Assembly: GCF_009757775.1 (NCBI RefSeq)
Contig: NZ_RHLK01000013.1
Coordinates: 1 to 64,000 of the forward strand
Length of the DNA: 64,000 nt
Source of the DNA: Paenibacillus lutrae
Lineage (GTDB): Bacteria; Bacillota; Bacilli; Paenibacillales; NBRC-103111
Reading direction: 5' to 3'
Shown here: positions 7,516-19,472 of the stretch, piece by piece
How positions within the stretch are numbered: the first letter of the stretch is position 1
How the letters are laid out: every line of letters begins with the position of its first letter
Translations under genes and position numbers: made by a program
The notes under the pieces: generated by a model
Seen by the model: only the letters and a program-made list of their open reading frames with translations
The model's database searches: none
Told to the model about the DNA's origin: nothing

Positions 7516-8292
7516 ATGCATGAGTTTCCCGTGCTACATTTTAACAACGGAATAGATATTGATATTTCCACTTTCTTTGCTATTACCGTTACATGTTTGG
7601 TTGTGTTTATTCTCGCCCGCCTGTCCGTACGTAATCTGTCGGTCGATAAACCATCCAGGATGCAGAACTTTATGGAGTGGGTACTTGAGTTTGTCCACAA
7701 CACGGTTGCCAGCACCATGCCACTGAGCAAAGCTAAGACATACGTTTCGCTCGGAATGACACTGATCATGTTCATCTTCGTTGCCAACCTGCTGGGTCTT
7801 CCGTTCGGTATTGTAACGGATCATACAGAAGAGTTCAGTTTGTTTGGCCAAAGCGTTCTATCGGATGCTCGCATTCATGAACTGCATGACCAGGGCAAGC
7901 ACGCTTCAATCGCTTGGTGGAAATCGCCTACAGCCGATCTTTCCGTAACTTCGGCGCTTGCCATTATGGTGTTTGTAATGACTAATACCCTTGGCTTGAC
8001 ACGTAACACTAAGCACTACCTGAAACACTACATCGAACCGTTCTGGTTCTTCCTGCCGCTGAACATTATTAAAGAGCTTTCCAAGCCGTTGACGCTTGCT
8101 CTTCGTTTGTTCGCGAATATTTTCGCCGGCGAGGTTTTGATCTCCACCATCTTAATGCTAGGAGTCGTTGGGGTACCGCTTCTTGCCATCTGGCAGGGCT
8201 TCAGTATCTTCGTAGGCGCCATTCAGGCATTCTTGTTCACAATTCTTACCATGGTTTACATTTCCCAAGCCAGTGTTCATGAAGAGCACTAA
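7516..8292 (+). CDS. atpB: ATP synthase Fo subunit a
   Basis: A 258-residue polytopic membrane protein forming the proton half-channels beside the c-ring. The essential Arg lies in ALRLFANIFAGE (about residues 193-204). The C-terminal AIQAFLFTILTMVYI segment is typical. Start ATG 7516 follows AAGGGGTG with 11-nt spacing; a second ATG at 7509 opens only a 4-codon frame. It is followed by a 113-nt spacer with a small AGGTT/AACCT hairpin (8369-8382) before atpE. Confidence 0.96.
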   Translation: MHEFPVLHFNNGIDIDISTFFAITVTCLVVFILARLSVRNLSVDKPSRMQNFMEWVLEFVHNTVASTMPLSKAKTYVSLGMTLIMFIFVANLLGLPFGIVTDHTEEFSLFGQSVLSDARIHELHDQGKHASIAWWKSPTADLSVTSALAIMVFVMTNTLGLTRNTKHYLKHYIEPFWFFLPLNIIKELSKPLTLALRLFANIFAGEVLISTILMLGVVGVPLLAIWQGFSIFVGAIQAFLFTILTMVYISQASVHEEH

Positions 8293-8375
8293 CGATCGGC
8301 ATACAAGTCTATGCAGGTTGAAGTTCAATTAATTTAGCGCTAGGCGCGGGATCATAATACACACAATAAGGTTAA

Positions 8376-8618
<243 letters not shown>

Positions 8619-8724
8619 TTCATATTGCCTCGGTTGGGCGGGGAAGGCCTGAGCCATCCGCGCCTTCGTTGTGAATTAGGATTGTAGGATCGCCAGCACA
8701 CAGATACGGAAAGGAGTGACTCGA

Positions 8725-9210
8725 ATGGCTTGGAATTGGGAATCTTTTGTATTCGCGCTTGTCGCCTTCGGGATTTTATATTGGCTGCTAAGCAAGTACG
8801 CATTTGGGCCATTAATGGCTACGATGGAAGAGCGCAGAAAGCTGATAGCTGAGCAAATGAACTCGGCTGACGCTAATCGTGCTCAAGCTGAGCAGATGCT
8901 CGCAGAGCAGAAGCAGGTTATCCAGGATGCTCGTAAAGAAGCATACCAAATGATCGAGCAAGCTAAACAAACGAGCTCCAAGCAAGCGGAAGAGATCGTT
9001 GATAAAGCAAAATCCGAAGCGGATCGTGTGAAAGAAGAAGCAATCCGTGAAATCGATAGTGAGAAGAACAAAGCGGTTGCGGCTCTGCGTGGTCAAGTTA
9101 GCGCTATGTCCGTTATGATCGCTTCCAAAATTATTGAAAAGCAAGTAGACGAAAAGTCGCAGGAAGAATTGGTGAACCATTACCTTAATGAGGTAGGGGG
9201 ACAAAAATGA
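8725..9210 (+). CDS. atpF: ATP synthase Fo subunit b
   Basis: A 161-residue peripheral-stalk subunit: one N-terminal membrane helix (residues 5-25, FVFALVAFGILYWLLSKYAFG) followed by a long charged coiled-coil rich in Ala, Glu, Gln and Lys. ATG 8725 is preferred over GTG 8716 because GGAAAGGAGTG lies about 8 nt upstream of it. The last codon overlaps the atpH start (AAAATGAG), indicating coupling. Confidence 0.95.
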   Translation: MAWNWESFVFALVAFGILYWLLSKYAFGPLMATMEERRKLIAEQMNSADANRAQAEQMLAEQKQVIQDARKEAYQMIEQAKQTSSKQAEEIVDKAKSEADRVKEEAIREIDSEKNKAVAALRGQVSAMSVMIASKIIEKQVDEKSQEELVNHYLNEVGGQK

Positions 9211-9755
9211 GTGACATCGTTGTAGCGAAAAGATATGCGAGAGCACTTTTTGAGGCGGCGAAAGAGCAGAATGCGGTCGCTCAAGTCGAAACCGAATTGA
9301 ACGAAGTTGTTCAGACGGTTCAGAATCATGCGGAGCTCCGCAAAGTACTGGATCATCCGAACATCGACGTACCTGCGAAACGTCAACTCATGTCAAGCAT
9401 CTTTGCGGGCCGGCTGTCGCCGCTCGTTCAGAATATAATTAATCTCCTGATTGATAGAAGACGTCAATCTTTGCTTCCTATTGTACTTTCCGACTTTGTT
9501 CAGATTTCCAACGAGTCGCTTGGCCAAGCTGACGCGACGGTATATACCGCGCTTCCGCTGACGGAAGCACAGGTTAAGGAAATTGCAGAACAGTTTAGCC
9601 GGATGACTGGCAAGCAAATTCGTGTACAGACGGTAATCGACCCGAGCCTTCTTGGCGGCATTACCGTTCGGATCGGTGACCGTCTCTACGACGGTAGTTT
9701 GGCAGGCAAACTCGAACGTTTGGAAAAATCACTGAAACAAGCTCAAGCAATGTAG
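9207..9755 (+). CDS. atpH: ATP synthase F1 subunit delta
   Basis: A 182-residue delta/OSCP subunit linking F1 to the b-stalk. It begins VAKRYARALFEAA and carries the conserved C-terminal GGITVRIGDRLYDGSLAGKLERL motif. It overlaps atpF by 4 nt and is followed 16 nt later by atpA. Confidence 0.95.
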   Translation: MSDIVVAKRYARALFEAAKEQNAVAQVETELNEVVQTVQNHAELRKVLDHPNIDVPAKRQLMSSIFAGRLSPLVQNIINLLIDRRRQSLLPIVLSDFVQISNESLGQADATVYTALPLTEAQVKEIAEQFSRMTGKQIRVQTVIDPSLLGGITVRIGDRLYDGSLAGKLERLEKSLKQAQAM

Positions 9756-9765
9756 ATAGGGGTGA

Positions 9766-11286
<1,521 letters not shown>

Positions 11287-11334
11287 TTATGAGAATTGTT
11301 GATTCCATAATAAAGCTGCAGGGGGTGAAACAGT

Positions 11335-12198
11335 ATGGCTAAAGGTATACGCGAAATTAAACGGCAAATCAAGAGTAAACAAAACACCAGGCAAATCACG
11401 AAAGCAATGGAAATGGTTGCCGCTTCCAAGCTTAAGAGAGCGCAGAATAATGCGGAGGCTTCTCGTCCCTATGCGGATAAGATTCGCGAAGTGGCATTCA
11501 GTGTAGCCGCAGGTTCAAAGGGGATCCAACACCCGATGCTCCAAGTTCGGGAAGTTAAACGTACGGGTTATTTGGTTCTAACTTCCGATCGAGGACTCGC
11601 TGGAGGATTCAACGCGAACGTCTTGCGTAAAGCGCTCACTACTATTCGTGCACGCCATAAATCTACAGATGAGTATGCAGTTTTCGTTGTAGGACGTAAA
11701 GGGAAGGATTTCTTCAAGCGTAGAAATATTCCTGTCTTCGATGAAGTGACGGGGTTAAGCGATTCTCCTACCTTTGCCGATATCAAGCAGCTTGCTTCTT
11801 CGGCCGTGCAGAATTTCATCGATGGCAGCTATGACGAGCTGTATGTGATCTATAATCAGTTCCATAATGCTCTTACGCAAACACCGATTGAGAAGAAGCT
11901 ACTGCCTCTTGAGCAGACTGAATCCGGTGGAAATGCCATCTCTTCCTATGAATATGAACCCTCCGCCGAAGGTGTTCTGGAAGTACTGCTTCCGAAATAT
12001 GCGGAAACGGTCATTTTCAGCGCCGTGCTGGAAAGCAAAGCGAGTGAATTCGGCGCGCGGATGACCGCAATGGGAAGCGCGACGAAGAATGCGTCGAAGA
12101 TGATTGCAGAGCTTACACTTTCCTACAACCGTGCCCGTCAGGCGGCAATCACCCAAGAAATCTCGGAAATTGTCGCTGGCGCGAACGCATTGAATTAA
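11335..12198 (+). CDS. atpG: ATP synthase F1 subunit gamma
   Basis: A 287-residue central-stalk subunit. The N-terminal coiled-coil (EIKRQIKSKQNTRQITKAMEMVAASKLKRAQ region) and the C-terminal helix with LTLSYNRARQAAITQEISEIVAGA are family-diagnostic. GGGGGTGAAACAGT precedes the ATG. It lies between atpA and atpD in standard order. Confidence 0.96.
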   Translation: MAKGIREIKRQIKSKQNTRQITKAMEMVAASKLKRAQNNAEASRPYADKIREVAFSVAAGSKGIQHPMLQVREVKRTGYLVLTSDRGLAGGFNANVLRKALTTIRARHKSTDEYAVFVVGRKGKDFFKRRNIPVFDEVTGLSDSPTFADIKQLASSAVQNFIDGSYDELYVIYNQFHNALTQTPIEKKLLPLEQTESGGNAISSYEYEPSAEGVLEVLLPKYAETVIFSAVLESKASEFGARMTAMGSATKNASKMIAELTLSYNRARQAAITQEISEIVAGANALN

Positions 12199-12217
12199 TG
12201 CGGAATACGGATCTTAG

Positions 12218-13651
<1,434 letters not shown>

Positions 13652-13653
13652 GC

Positions 13654-13764
13654 AATCAGCTTATGCAGACTCTGTCTGCTGATTCTGATTATAAGCCGAG
13701 CTCGCAGGGGCTTATCCCCTGCAAGTGAGGTGAAGCTTACGAAGCGAACTTTCTAGCGAAAGTT
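13654..13764 (+). repeat. Series of hairpins in the atpD-atpC spacer
   Basis: The spacer can form AATCAGC/GCTGATT (13654-13684) or alternatively GCAGAC/GTCTGC (13665-13679), then a perfect GCAGGGG/CCCCTGC (13704-13722), then a perfect AACTTTC/GAAAGTT (13747-13764). The last ends just before the atpC ribosome site. None has a T run. They are likely to act in mRNA stability or subunit stoichiometry. Confidence 0.7.
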
Positions 13765-13780
13765 CTGGGGAGGAATGAGC

Positions 13781-14185
13781 GTGAGTACTTTCCTTTTGGA
13801 AATTGTAACTCCGGAGCGCATCGTATATACCCAGAATGTTCGCATGATCACTGTCGAGGGCGTTGAAGGCCAATTGGGTATTCTTCCGAACCACATTCCG
13901 TTTGTGACGCCTTTAAAAATCGCACCTGCCTCAATCAAACTTGAGAACGGCAAGAATGAATCCGTTGCATTAAACGGAGGATTCATGGAAGTGCGTAAGG
14001 ATAAGGTTGTTATACTTGCGGAGAGTGCGGAACTGCCGAGTGACATTGACATCGAACGTGCTAAAGCAGCGAAGGAACGCGCCGAGAAGCGTTTGAGCGG
14101 TAAGAAGGACGAGGCTGATTTCAAGCGCGCCGAGCTTTCACTCAAACGGGCGTTGACCCGGATCGGGGTACACGAGCACAGATAA
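13781..14185 (+). CDS. atpC: ATP synthase F1 subunit epsilon
   Basis: A 134-residue subunit with the N-terminal beta-sandwich (TFLLEIVTPERIVY, VEGQLGILPNH) and a C-terminal two-helix domain rich in Lys, Arg and Glu that can inhibit hydrolysis. GGGGAGGA ends at 13774. That leaves 6 nt to the GTG at 13781 but no spacing to the ATG at 13775, so GTG is chosen; the difference is two residues. It ends the operon at a terminator. Confidence 0.94.
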   Translation: MSTFLLEIVTPERIVYTQNVRMITVEGVEGQLGILPNHIPFVTPLKIAPASIKLENGKNESVALNGGFMEVRKDKVVILAESAELPSDIDIERAKAAKERAEKRLSGKKDEADFKRAELSLKRALTRIGVHEHR

Positions 14186-14196
14186 GAATAAAAGGG

Positions 14197-14230
14197 CAGA
14201 GGACGTTGTATCAACGTTCTCTGTTTTTTT
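14197..14230 (+). terminator. Terminator of the atp operon
   Basis: A 12-bp stem, CAGAGGACGTTG with CAACGTTCTCTG, separated by TAT and followed by a run of T. Confidence 0.92.
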
Positions 14231-14237
14231 GCATTTA

Positions 14238-14251
14238 AGAAAACGTTTACA
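14238..14251 (+). promoter_or_regulatory. Catabolite response element (cre)-like site upstream of nuo
   Basis: AGAAAACGTTTACA matches the CcpA consensus TGWAANCGNTNWCA at 13 of 14 positions. It lies between the atp terminator and the nuo -35 element, about 16 nt upstream of it. In known CcpA targets such upstream placement often means activation; that is inference here. Confidence 0.5.
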
Positions 14252-14267
14252 TTAAAATCATTTTCAT

Positions 14268-14297
14268 TAGACACAAAATTTTAGCGTATGCTATAAT
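14268..14297 (+). promoter_or_regulatory. Sigma-A promoter of the nuo operon
   Basis: TAGACA (14268-14273) and a perfect TATAAT (14292-14297) with an 18-nt spacer lie about 75 nt before nuoA. Confidence 0.72.
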
Positions 14298-14371
14298 TGG
14301 AAGGTGTTGTATTACCATATTTTATGAGATCAATTAGAATATCTTATGAAAATGGAGGCGGTTTCAAGCGG

Positions 14372-14737
14372 ATGTATACGGTGAAATATTTGATCGTTGC
14401 CATTTTCGTTGCACTCGGGGTTTTACTCCCCATTGCAGCTTTGACGATCGGCAGATGGCTTAGGCCTAATAAACCTACGGAAGACAAAGCAACCACCTAT
14501 GAGAGCGGCAACGAGCCAATTGGAGAAGGTCAGATCCGGTTTAATATCCGGTATTACCTTTATGCGTTAATGTTTGTTATTTTTGATGTAGAAACTGTGT
14601 TTCTGTATCCGTGGGCAGTAGCATACAATCAACTGGGGCTATTTGCATTGGTTGAAATGTGTATTTTCATTGTGCTTCTTGGTGTCGGACTACTTTACGC
14701 TTGGAAGAAGAAGGTGCTGCAATGGACTTCAATTTAG
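14372..14737 (+). CDS. nuoA: Complex I subunit NuoA
   Basis: A 121-residue, three-helix membrane subunit. The loop [21 protein letters not shown] and the membrane-embedded acidic segment [12 protein letters not shown] are the family signatures. The start is uncertain: GGAGG lies 15 nt before ATG 14372, and the frame stays open upstream to 14297, but the encoded upstream residues do not look like NuoA. The stop overlaps nuoB by 16 nt. Confidence 0.93.
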   Translation: MYTVKYLIVAIFVALGVLLPIAALTIGRWLRPNKPTEDKATTYESGNEPIGEGQIRFNIRYYLYALMFVIFDVETVFLYPWAVAYNQLGLFALVEMCIFIVLLGVGLLYAWKKKVLQWTSI

Positions 14738-15240
14738 GATCAATTACACCAGAAGAACGCGATGAGCTGAACCGCAATGTATTTATGACAACCCTTGAGC
14801 AGGTAAAAGCCTGGGCCCGGAGCAATTCACTGTGGCCGCTTACTTTTGGTCTCGCCTGTTGTGCTATTGAAATGATGGGGACTGGCGCATCTCATTATGA
14901 CCTCGATCGTTTTGGGGTTATTTTCAGGACTTCCCCCCGTCAGTCTGATGTAATGATTGTGGCTGGTACGGTTACTAAGAAGATGGCTCCTTTATTGAAA
15001 AGGTTATACGATCAAATGCCCGAACCGAAATGGGTCATTGCGATGGGTTCCTGTGCGACTGCCGGAGGGCCCTATGTAAAATCGTATGCCGTTGTAAAAG
15101 GAGTCGATCAAATTGTACCGGTCGATATATACATACCCGGTTGCCCGCCGAATCCGGCTGCGTTAATCTACGGAATTAATAAACTTCAGGAAAAGATCCG
15201 TTACGAAGCTAAGACCGGGAAGCAGGTGACGAATCGTTGA
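14722..15240 (+). CDS. nuoB: Complex I subunit NuoB (cluster N2)
   Basis: A 172-residue subunit carrying the terminal 4Fe-4S cluster N2. The ligands are visible as [10 protein letters not shown] (tandem Cys), GSCATAGG and [11 protein letters not shown] 14722 lies within the end of nuoA after GAAGAAGGTG, indicating translational coupling. It interacts with NuoCD to pass electrons to quinone. Confidence 0.96.
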   Translation: MDFNLGSITPEERDELNRNVFMTTLEQVKAWARSNSLWPLTFGLACCAIEMMGTGASHYDLDRFGVIFRTSPRQSDVMIVAGTVTKKMAPLLKRLYDQMPEPKWVIAMGSCATAGGPYVKSYAVVKGVDQIVPVDIYIPGCPPNPAALIYGINKLQEKIRYEAKTGKQVTNR

Positions 15241-15962
15241 GCGACAAAGATAAGGATAAAGATAACCAAAAACCGCAGATTGTGACAAACTCATCTGAAG
15301 TTTTGGAAGTGCATACAATTGAATTAGAGGAAAAAGAAGTAAAATTGTCTGATGCGGCAGAATCCACCGCAGAGGCTGACGCCGACGGCGGCAAAGCGCA
15401 GGCAGCCGCTGAAGCGCGAGCCAACCGTGCGAAAGCCCGCAGCGCCAAGGCGGCAGCAGAATCGGCTGCGCCGAAGGAGCCATCTCCTAACCAGCCGCAG
15501 CTGGACCGGCTGGTGGAGATCCTTAAGGGAGCGGTGAACGAACAGGCCGTTGAAGAGGCATATATCAACGAGATCGACGGCCATCGCCCCTTTGTGGTGA
15601 TCCGCAGCGAGGATTGGCTGCAGACTGCTGAGGTCATGCTGCAGCACAAGGAGCTGCAGTGCACTTATTTACGCAATGTAACGGGTCTTGATACGGAGGC
15701 GAACCTGGAGGTCGTGTATCACCTTCTTTCAATTCCTCTGCGTAAAGAATACGGCGTTAAAGTTCGGACAGACCGTACGGCTCCAGCTGTCCCCTCTGTA
15801 GCGGCAATATGGCCGACGGCAGATTGGAATGAACGCGAAATCTACGATTTGCTGGGCATTGATTTCCCGGGTCATCCGAATATGACCCGCATTATGATGC
15901 CGGATGAATGGATCGGACATCCGCTTCGCAAAGATTATGAAGCGTACGACCCGGAGGTGTAG
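15237..15962 (+). CDS. nuoC: Complex I subunit NuoC with charged N-terminal extension
   Basis: A 241-residue protein. The NuoC/30-kDa domain covers about residues 85-241 and ends with the signature [19 protein letters not shown] and [18 protein letters not shown]. The first about 80 residues are low-complexity: an alternating Asp/Lys tract at residues 3-10, then Glu-rich and Ala/Lys/Arg-rich segments. Such extensions occur in some Bacillota homologues and are of unknown role. It starts at TTG 15237, overlapping the nuoB stop. Confidence 0.93.
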   Translation: MSDKDKDKDNQKPQIVTNSSEVLEVHTIELEEKEVKLSDAAESTAEADADGGKAQAAAEARANRAKARSAKAAAESAAPKEPSPNQPQLDRLVEILKGAVNEQAVEEAYINEIDGHRPFVVIRSEDWLQTAEVMLQHKELQCTYLRNVTGLDTEANLEVVYHLLSIPLRKEYGVKVRTDRTAPAVPSVAAIWPTADWNEREIYDLLGIDFPGHPNMTRIMMPDEWIGHPLRKDYEAYDPEV

Positions 15963-15965
15963 CAC

Positions 15966-17063
15966 TTGTTACGGACTGAAGAACTTCTGTTAAACGTCGG
16001 CCCTCAGCATCCGAGTACCCATGGAGTATTTCGGATTATAGTAAAACTCGACGGGGAGATTATCCGGGAAGCTATTCCCGTTATGGGCTACCTGCACCGT
16101 GGGACGGAGAAGTTAGCGGAGAACTTAACCTACACACAGATTATTCCTTATACGGATCGAATGGATTATGTGTCCGCCATGACGAACAATTATGTGCTCG
16201 TGAACGCTGTTGAGCGAATGATGAACGCACAGATACCAGAGAGAGCGGAGTATTTACGGGTACTTGTCATGGAACTTCAGCGGATTGCCAGCCACCTCGT
16301 ATGGTGGGGAACTTATTTGCTGGATATTGGAGCGATGAGCCCCTTCTTATATGCGTTCCGTGACAGAGAGATGATCATTGATTTTTTTAATGAACTATGT
16401 GGTGCAAGGCTAACCTACAACTATATGCGCGTGGGTGGAGTAAAATGGGACGCGCCGGATGGCTGGCTGGATAAAATCCGCGTATTTATTCCCTATATGA
16501 GAAGTAAGCTTGAGGAATATGACCGGCTGGTCAGCGGTAATGAGATTTTCCTGGCCCGTATTAAAGGAGTGGGGAAATACGATGCGGCAACTGCCATTGC
16601 ATATGGTCTGAGCGGAGCCAATCTCAGGTGTACGGGTGTGAGCTGGGATTTGAGGAAAGACCAGCCTTACAGCATTTACGAACGCTTTGAGTTTGACGTA
16701 CCGGTGGGCCAGAATGGAGACTGCTACGATCGTTATTTGATCCGGCTGGAGGAGATTGAACAGTCACTCCGGATTATTGAACAAGTCCTGGATCAAATAC
16801 CCGAGGGCGATACGATGGCGAAAGGATTGCGCGTAATTAGGCCGCCCGAAGGCGATATTTATGCACCGATTGAATCGCCAAGAGGGGAAATCGGGTGCTT
16901 TATTATGTCTAAAGGGAAGACCGAGCCTTACCGGTTAAAATTCCGGCGTCCTTCTTTTGTTAATCTGCAAATCCTGCCTAAACTGCTGGTAGGCGAAACC
17001 ATGACCAACTTGATTACGATTCTGGGAGGAATCGATATCGTTGTCGGGGAGGTGGATTGCTGA
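15966..17063 (+). CDS. nuoD: Complex I subunit NuoD
   Basis: A 365-residue quinone-site subunit related to the large subunit of NiFe hydrogenases. It starts TEELLLNVGPQHPSTHGVFR, with the conserved Q-site His in QHPSTHG, and keeps MGYLHRGTEKLAE and GCFIMSKGKTEPYRLKFR. The start is TTG 15966 with GGAGGTG 6 nt upstream. The stop TGA shares a base with the nuoH start. Confidence 0.96.
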   Translation: MLRTEELLLNVGPQHPSTHGVFRIIVKLDGEIIREAIPVMGYLHRGTEKLAENLTYTQIIPYTDRMDYVSAMTNNYVLVNAVERMMNAQIPERAEYLRVLVMELQRIASHLVWWGTYLLDIGAMSPFLYAFRDREMIIDFFNELCGARLTYNYMRVGGVKWDAPDGWLDKIRVFIPYMRSKLEEYDRLVSGNEIFLARIKGVGKYDAATAIAYGLSGANLRCTGVSWDLRKDQPYSIYERFEFDVPVGQNGDCYDRYLIRLEEIEQSLRIIEQVLDQIPEGDTMAKGLRVIRPPEGDIYAPIESPRGEIGCFIMSKGKTEPYRLKFRRPSFVNLQILPKLLVGETMTNLITILGGIDIVVGEVDC

Positions 17064-18070
17064 TGCTGGATTTGGTCGGACAACCGCTGACATGGACTCA
17101 CACTCTTATATTTGCGGCTTACGGTGTACTGCTCCTTCTAATTATTTTGGGCTTCGTCACCTATGCCATTTATTTTGAACGTAAAGTGATCGGCTGGATG
17201 CAGGGCCGCTACGGTCCTAACCGGACGGGTCCTTTCGGACTTCTTCAGACGGTTGCGGACGTGTTCAAGCTCCTGATTAAGGAGGACACAATTCCGCGTA
17301 AGGCTGACCGGCCGTTGTTTATTCTGGCTCCCGTAATTACATTTATTCCGTCGTTTGTCGTTGTCGCGACAATTCCGTTCACAGCCAACCTGATTCATGC
17401 CGATCTGAATGTGGGTCTCCTGTATTATGTTGCTCTGTCCGGCATATCGACTATCGGAATGATACTCGGAGGCTGGGCCTCGAATAACAAGTATGCACTG
17501 CTTGGGGGTATGCGTTCCGCAGCTCAAATGATCAGTTACGAGGTACCGCTGGTCATTTCTGTAATAGGGGTCATTATGATGACGGGCACGCTAAATCTTC
17601 ACAAGATCGTGGAGGCTCAGGGCGACAATTTCTGGAACTGGAACTTCCTCCCTCAAATCGTCGGATTTATCGTGTTCATGATCGCAGGCGTTTCGGAGCT
17701 TAACCGGACCCCTTTCGATCTTCCCGAGGCTGAATCGGAGCTGGTTGCGGGATATCATGTGGAGTACAGCGGTTTCCGTTTTGCTTTCTTCATGCTCGCC
17801 GAGTATGTATATGTATTTGCCATTGCATCTTTAACGACCGTCCTTTTTCTGGGAGGATGGCATGCCCCGTTCGCCTTGCTTGCCTTTATACCGGGCATCG
17901 TCTGGTTTCTGCTTAAGTTCTCAATCATCGTATTCTTCTTCTTCTGGATCCGGGCGACTATGCCGAGGATCCGCATCGATCAACTGATGGGATTGGGCTG
18001 GAAAGTCCTTTTACCGTTAGCACTGCTCAATATTTTTATTACCGCGATCTATATGGGCATTACTGCATAG
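17063..18070 (+). CDS. nuoH: Complex I subunit NuoH
   Basis: A 335-residue, about eight-helix subunit forming the quinone chamber and the E-channel. Motifs are YFERKVIGWMQGRYGPNRTG in the first loop and the acidic loop ELNRTPFDLPEAESELVAGY. ATG 17063 follows GGGGAGGTGG at suitable spacing; the in-frame TTG at 17057 is too close. Confidence 0.96.
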   Translation: MLDLVGQPLTWTHTLIFAAYGVLLLLIILGFVTYAIYFERKVIGWMQGRYGPNRTGPFGLLQTVADVFKLLIKEDTIPRKADRPLFILAPVITFIPSFVVVATIPFTANLIHADLNVGLLYYVALSGISTIGMILGGWASNNKYALLGGMRSAAQMISYEVPLVISVIGVIMMTGTLNLHKIVEAQGDNFWNWNFLPQIVGFIVFMIAGVSELNRTPFDLPEAESELVAGYHVEYSGFRFAFFMLAEYVYVFAIASLTTVLFLGGWHAPFALLAFIPGIVWFLLKFSIIVFFFFWIRATMPRIRIDQLMGLGWKVLLPLALLNIFITAIYMGITA

Positions 18071-18109
18071 GGCGTCGGATCATAAAGACACAGAAGGAGG
18101 AGAAAGCTC

Positions 18110-18562
18110 ATGAAAGGATTGCTCCAAGGACTAGGCGTGACGCTCAAGACGATGACTCAGAAGAAAGTAACCTATGCGTACCCCGATGTTCCTCTGACCA
18201 TGCCGGACCGTTTCCGTGGGATCCAGCATTTTGAACCCGATAAATGTATCGTATGCAATATGTGCGTGAAGGTCTGTCCGACCGAATGTATTTCATTGAC
18301 CGGCAAGGCCAACCCCGATCCCGAGAAGAAGGGGAAAGTGATCGAAACCTACGATATTAACTTTGAAATCTGTATTCTCTGTGATTTATGTACAGAAGTC
18401 TGTCCGACGGAAGCCGTCGTAATGACGAATCATTTTGAGCTGAGTACATACAGTCGTGACGATCTGTTTAAGGATATGAAATGGCTGACTGACAACAATA
18501 CGCTGGTTAGAAAAGAAAATAATTACGCCTTTCCAAGGGGAGGCGCGAAGAAAGATGTTTAG
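18110..18562 (+). CDS. nuoI: Complex I subunit NuoI (two 4Fe-4S clusters)
   Basis: A 150-residue ferredoxin-like subunit with two CxxCxxCxxxCP motifs: CIVCNMCVKVCP near residue 44 and CILCDLCTEVCP near residue 87. These carry clusters N6a and N6b. GAAGGAGGAGAAAGCTC precedes the ATG. It overlaps nuoJ by 8 nt. In an enzyme without NuoEFG, NuoI is the exposed electron entry point. Confidence 0.96.
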   Translation: MKGLLQGLGVTLKTMTQKKVTYAYPDVPLTMPDRFRGIQHFEPDKCIVCNMCVKVCPTECISLTGKANPDPEKKGKVIETYDINFEICILCDLCTEVCPTEAVVMTNHFELSTYSRDDLFKDMKWLTDNNTLVRKENNYAFPRGGAKKDV

Positions 18563-19079
18563 CGGACTGGGCGGTTTCCTGTCAGACGGGCATAACTGGT
18601 GGTTCCTGTTATTCGCGATAGGTGCGATTGGCGGAGCGATCTATATGATTAACTTCACGAAAGTGGTTCATATGGTCTTGTCCGTTGCCTTTACTTTTAT
18701 AAGTCTGGCAGGTTTATACGTACTCCTGGAAGCGGAGTTTGTCGGCTTTGTTCAGATCCTCATTTATGCGGGTGCGATTTCCATTCTTATGATCTTTGGA
18801 ATCATGATGACGAATCATAGAGGCGAGGAAGCATCGAAGAAAAGACCGGTATATCATGTGCTTTTGACTATAGGGTCTTTGGGATTGTTTTTTATTCTCT
18901 TCTATGCGATTCAGAATACATCGTTTCCACCCGGCACTTTCGAAGCCGGGGAAGATAATACGCTTGAGATCGGCAAACTGCTGTACAGCCAGCATGTCAT
19001 TGCGTTTGAAATTATGTCCGTGCTGCTAACTGTTGCGTTCATCGGGGCCATCGTCATAGCTAAGAGGGAGGAGGATTAA
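18555..19079 (+). CDS. nuoJ: Complex I subunit NuoJ
   Basis: A 174-residue membrane subunit with five predicted helices. The [20 protein letters not shown] segment (pi-bulge helix TM3) is highly conserved. It overlaps nuoI and is followed 2 nt later by nuoK. Confidence 0.94.
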   Translation: MFSGLGGFLSDGHNWWFLLFAIGAIGGAIYMINFTKVVHMVLSVAFTFISLAGLYVLLEAEFVGFVQILIYAGAISILMIFGIMMTNHRGEEASKKRPVYHVLLTIGSLGLFFILFYAIQNTSFPPGTFEAGEDNTLEIGKLLYSQHVIAFEIMSVLLTVAFIGAIVIAKREED

Positions 19080-19081
19080 CC

Positions 19082-19393
19082 TTGAATGGTGTTGTTACTC
19101 CTTACTTGACGCTGGCGGCAATTCTTTTCTGCATAGGATTATATGGGGCTTTGTCCAAAAAAAGCGGCGTTATCGTGCTTCTCTCCATCGAACTGATGCT
19201 CAATGCCGTGAACCTTAATCTTATTGCCTTCGCAAAGCTTGGTGCGCAGCCGGCGCTGACGGGACATATTTTTTCCCTGTTTACCATCACGGTAGCTGCA
19301 GCTGAAGCTGCTGTCGGTGTTGCTATCCTGATAGCACTTTATCGTAACCGTGGGACAGGTGACGTTGAGGACATGAATTCGATGAAACATTAG
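19082..19393 (+). CDS. nuoK: Complex I subunit NuoK
   Basis: A 103-residue, three-helix subunit homologous to MrpC. Conserved membrane glutamates occur in [15 protein letters not shown] and in [12 protein letters not shown]. It starts at TTG 19082, with GGGAGGAGG ending 7 nt upstream. Confidence 0.94.
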   Translation: MNGVVTPYLTLAAILFCIGLYGALSKKSGVIVLLSIELMLNAVNLNLIAFAKLGAQPALTGHIFSLFTITVAAAEAAVGVAILIALYRNRGTGDVEDMNSMKH

Positions 19394-19472
19394 ACCGGCT
19401 CGGTTTGTGGATCGGTTCAAGTATCCGAATAGTGGTTTAACGTCACTGACTTGAAGGAGGAAGGGAAGAAAT

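Noticed and set aside
14251-14270. Fur-box-like ATTAAAATCATTTTCATTA upstream of nuo
   Set aside because: The match to the 7-1-7 consensus is weak and the tract is simply AT-rich.
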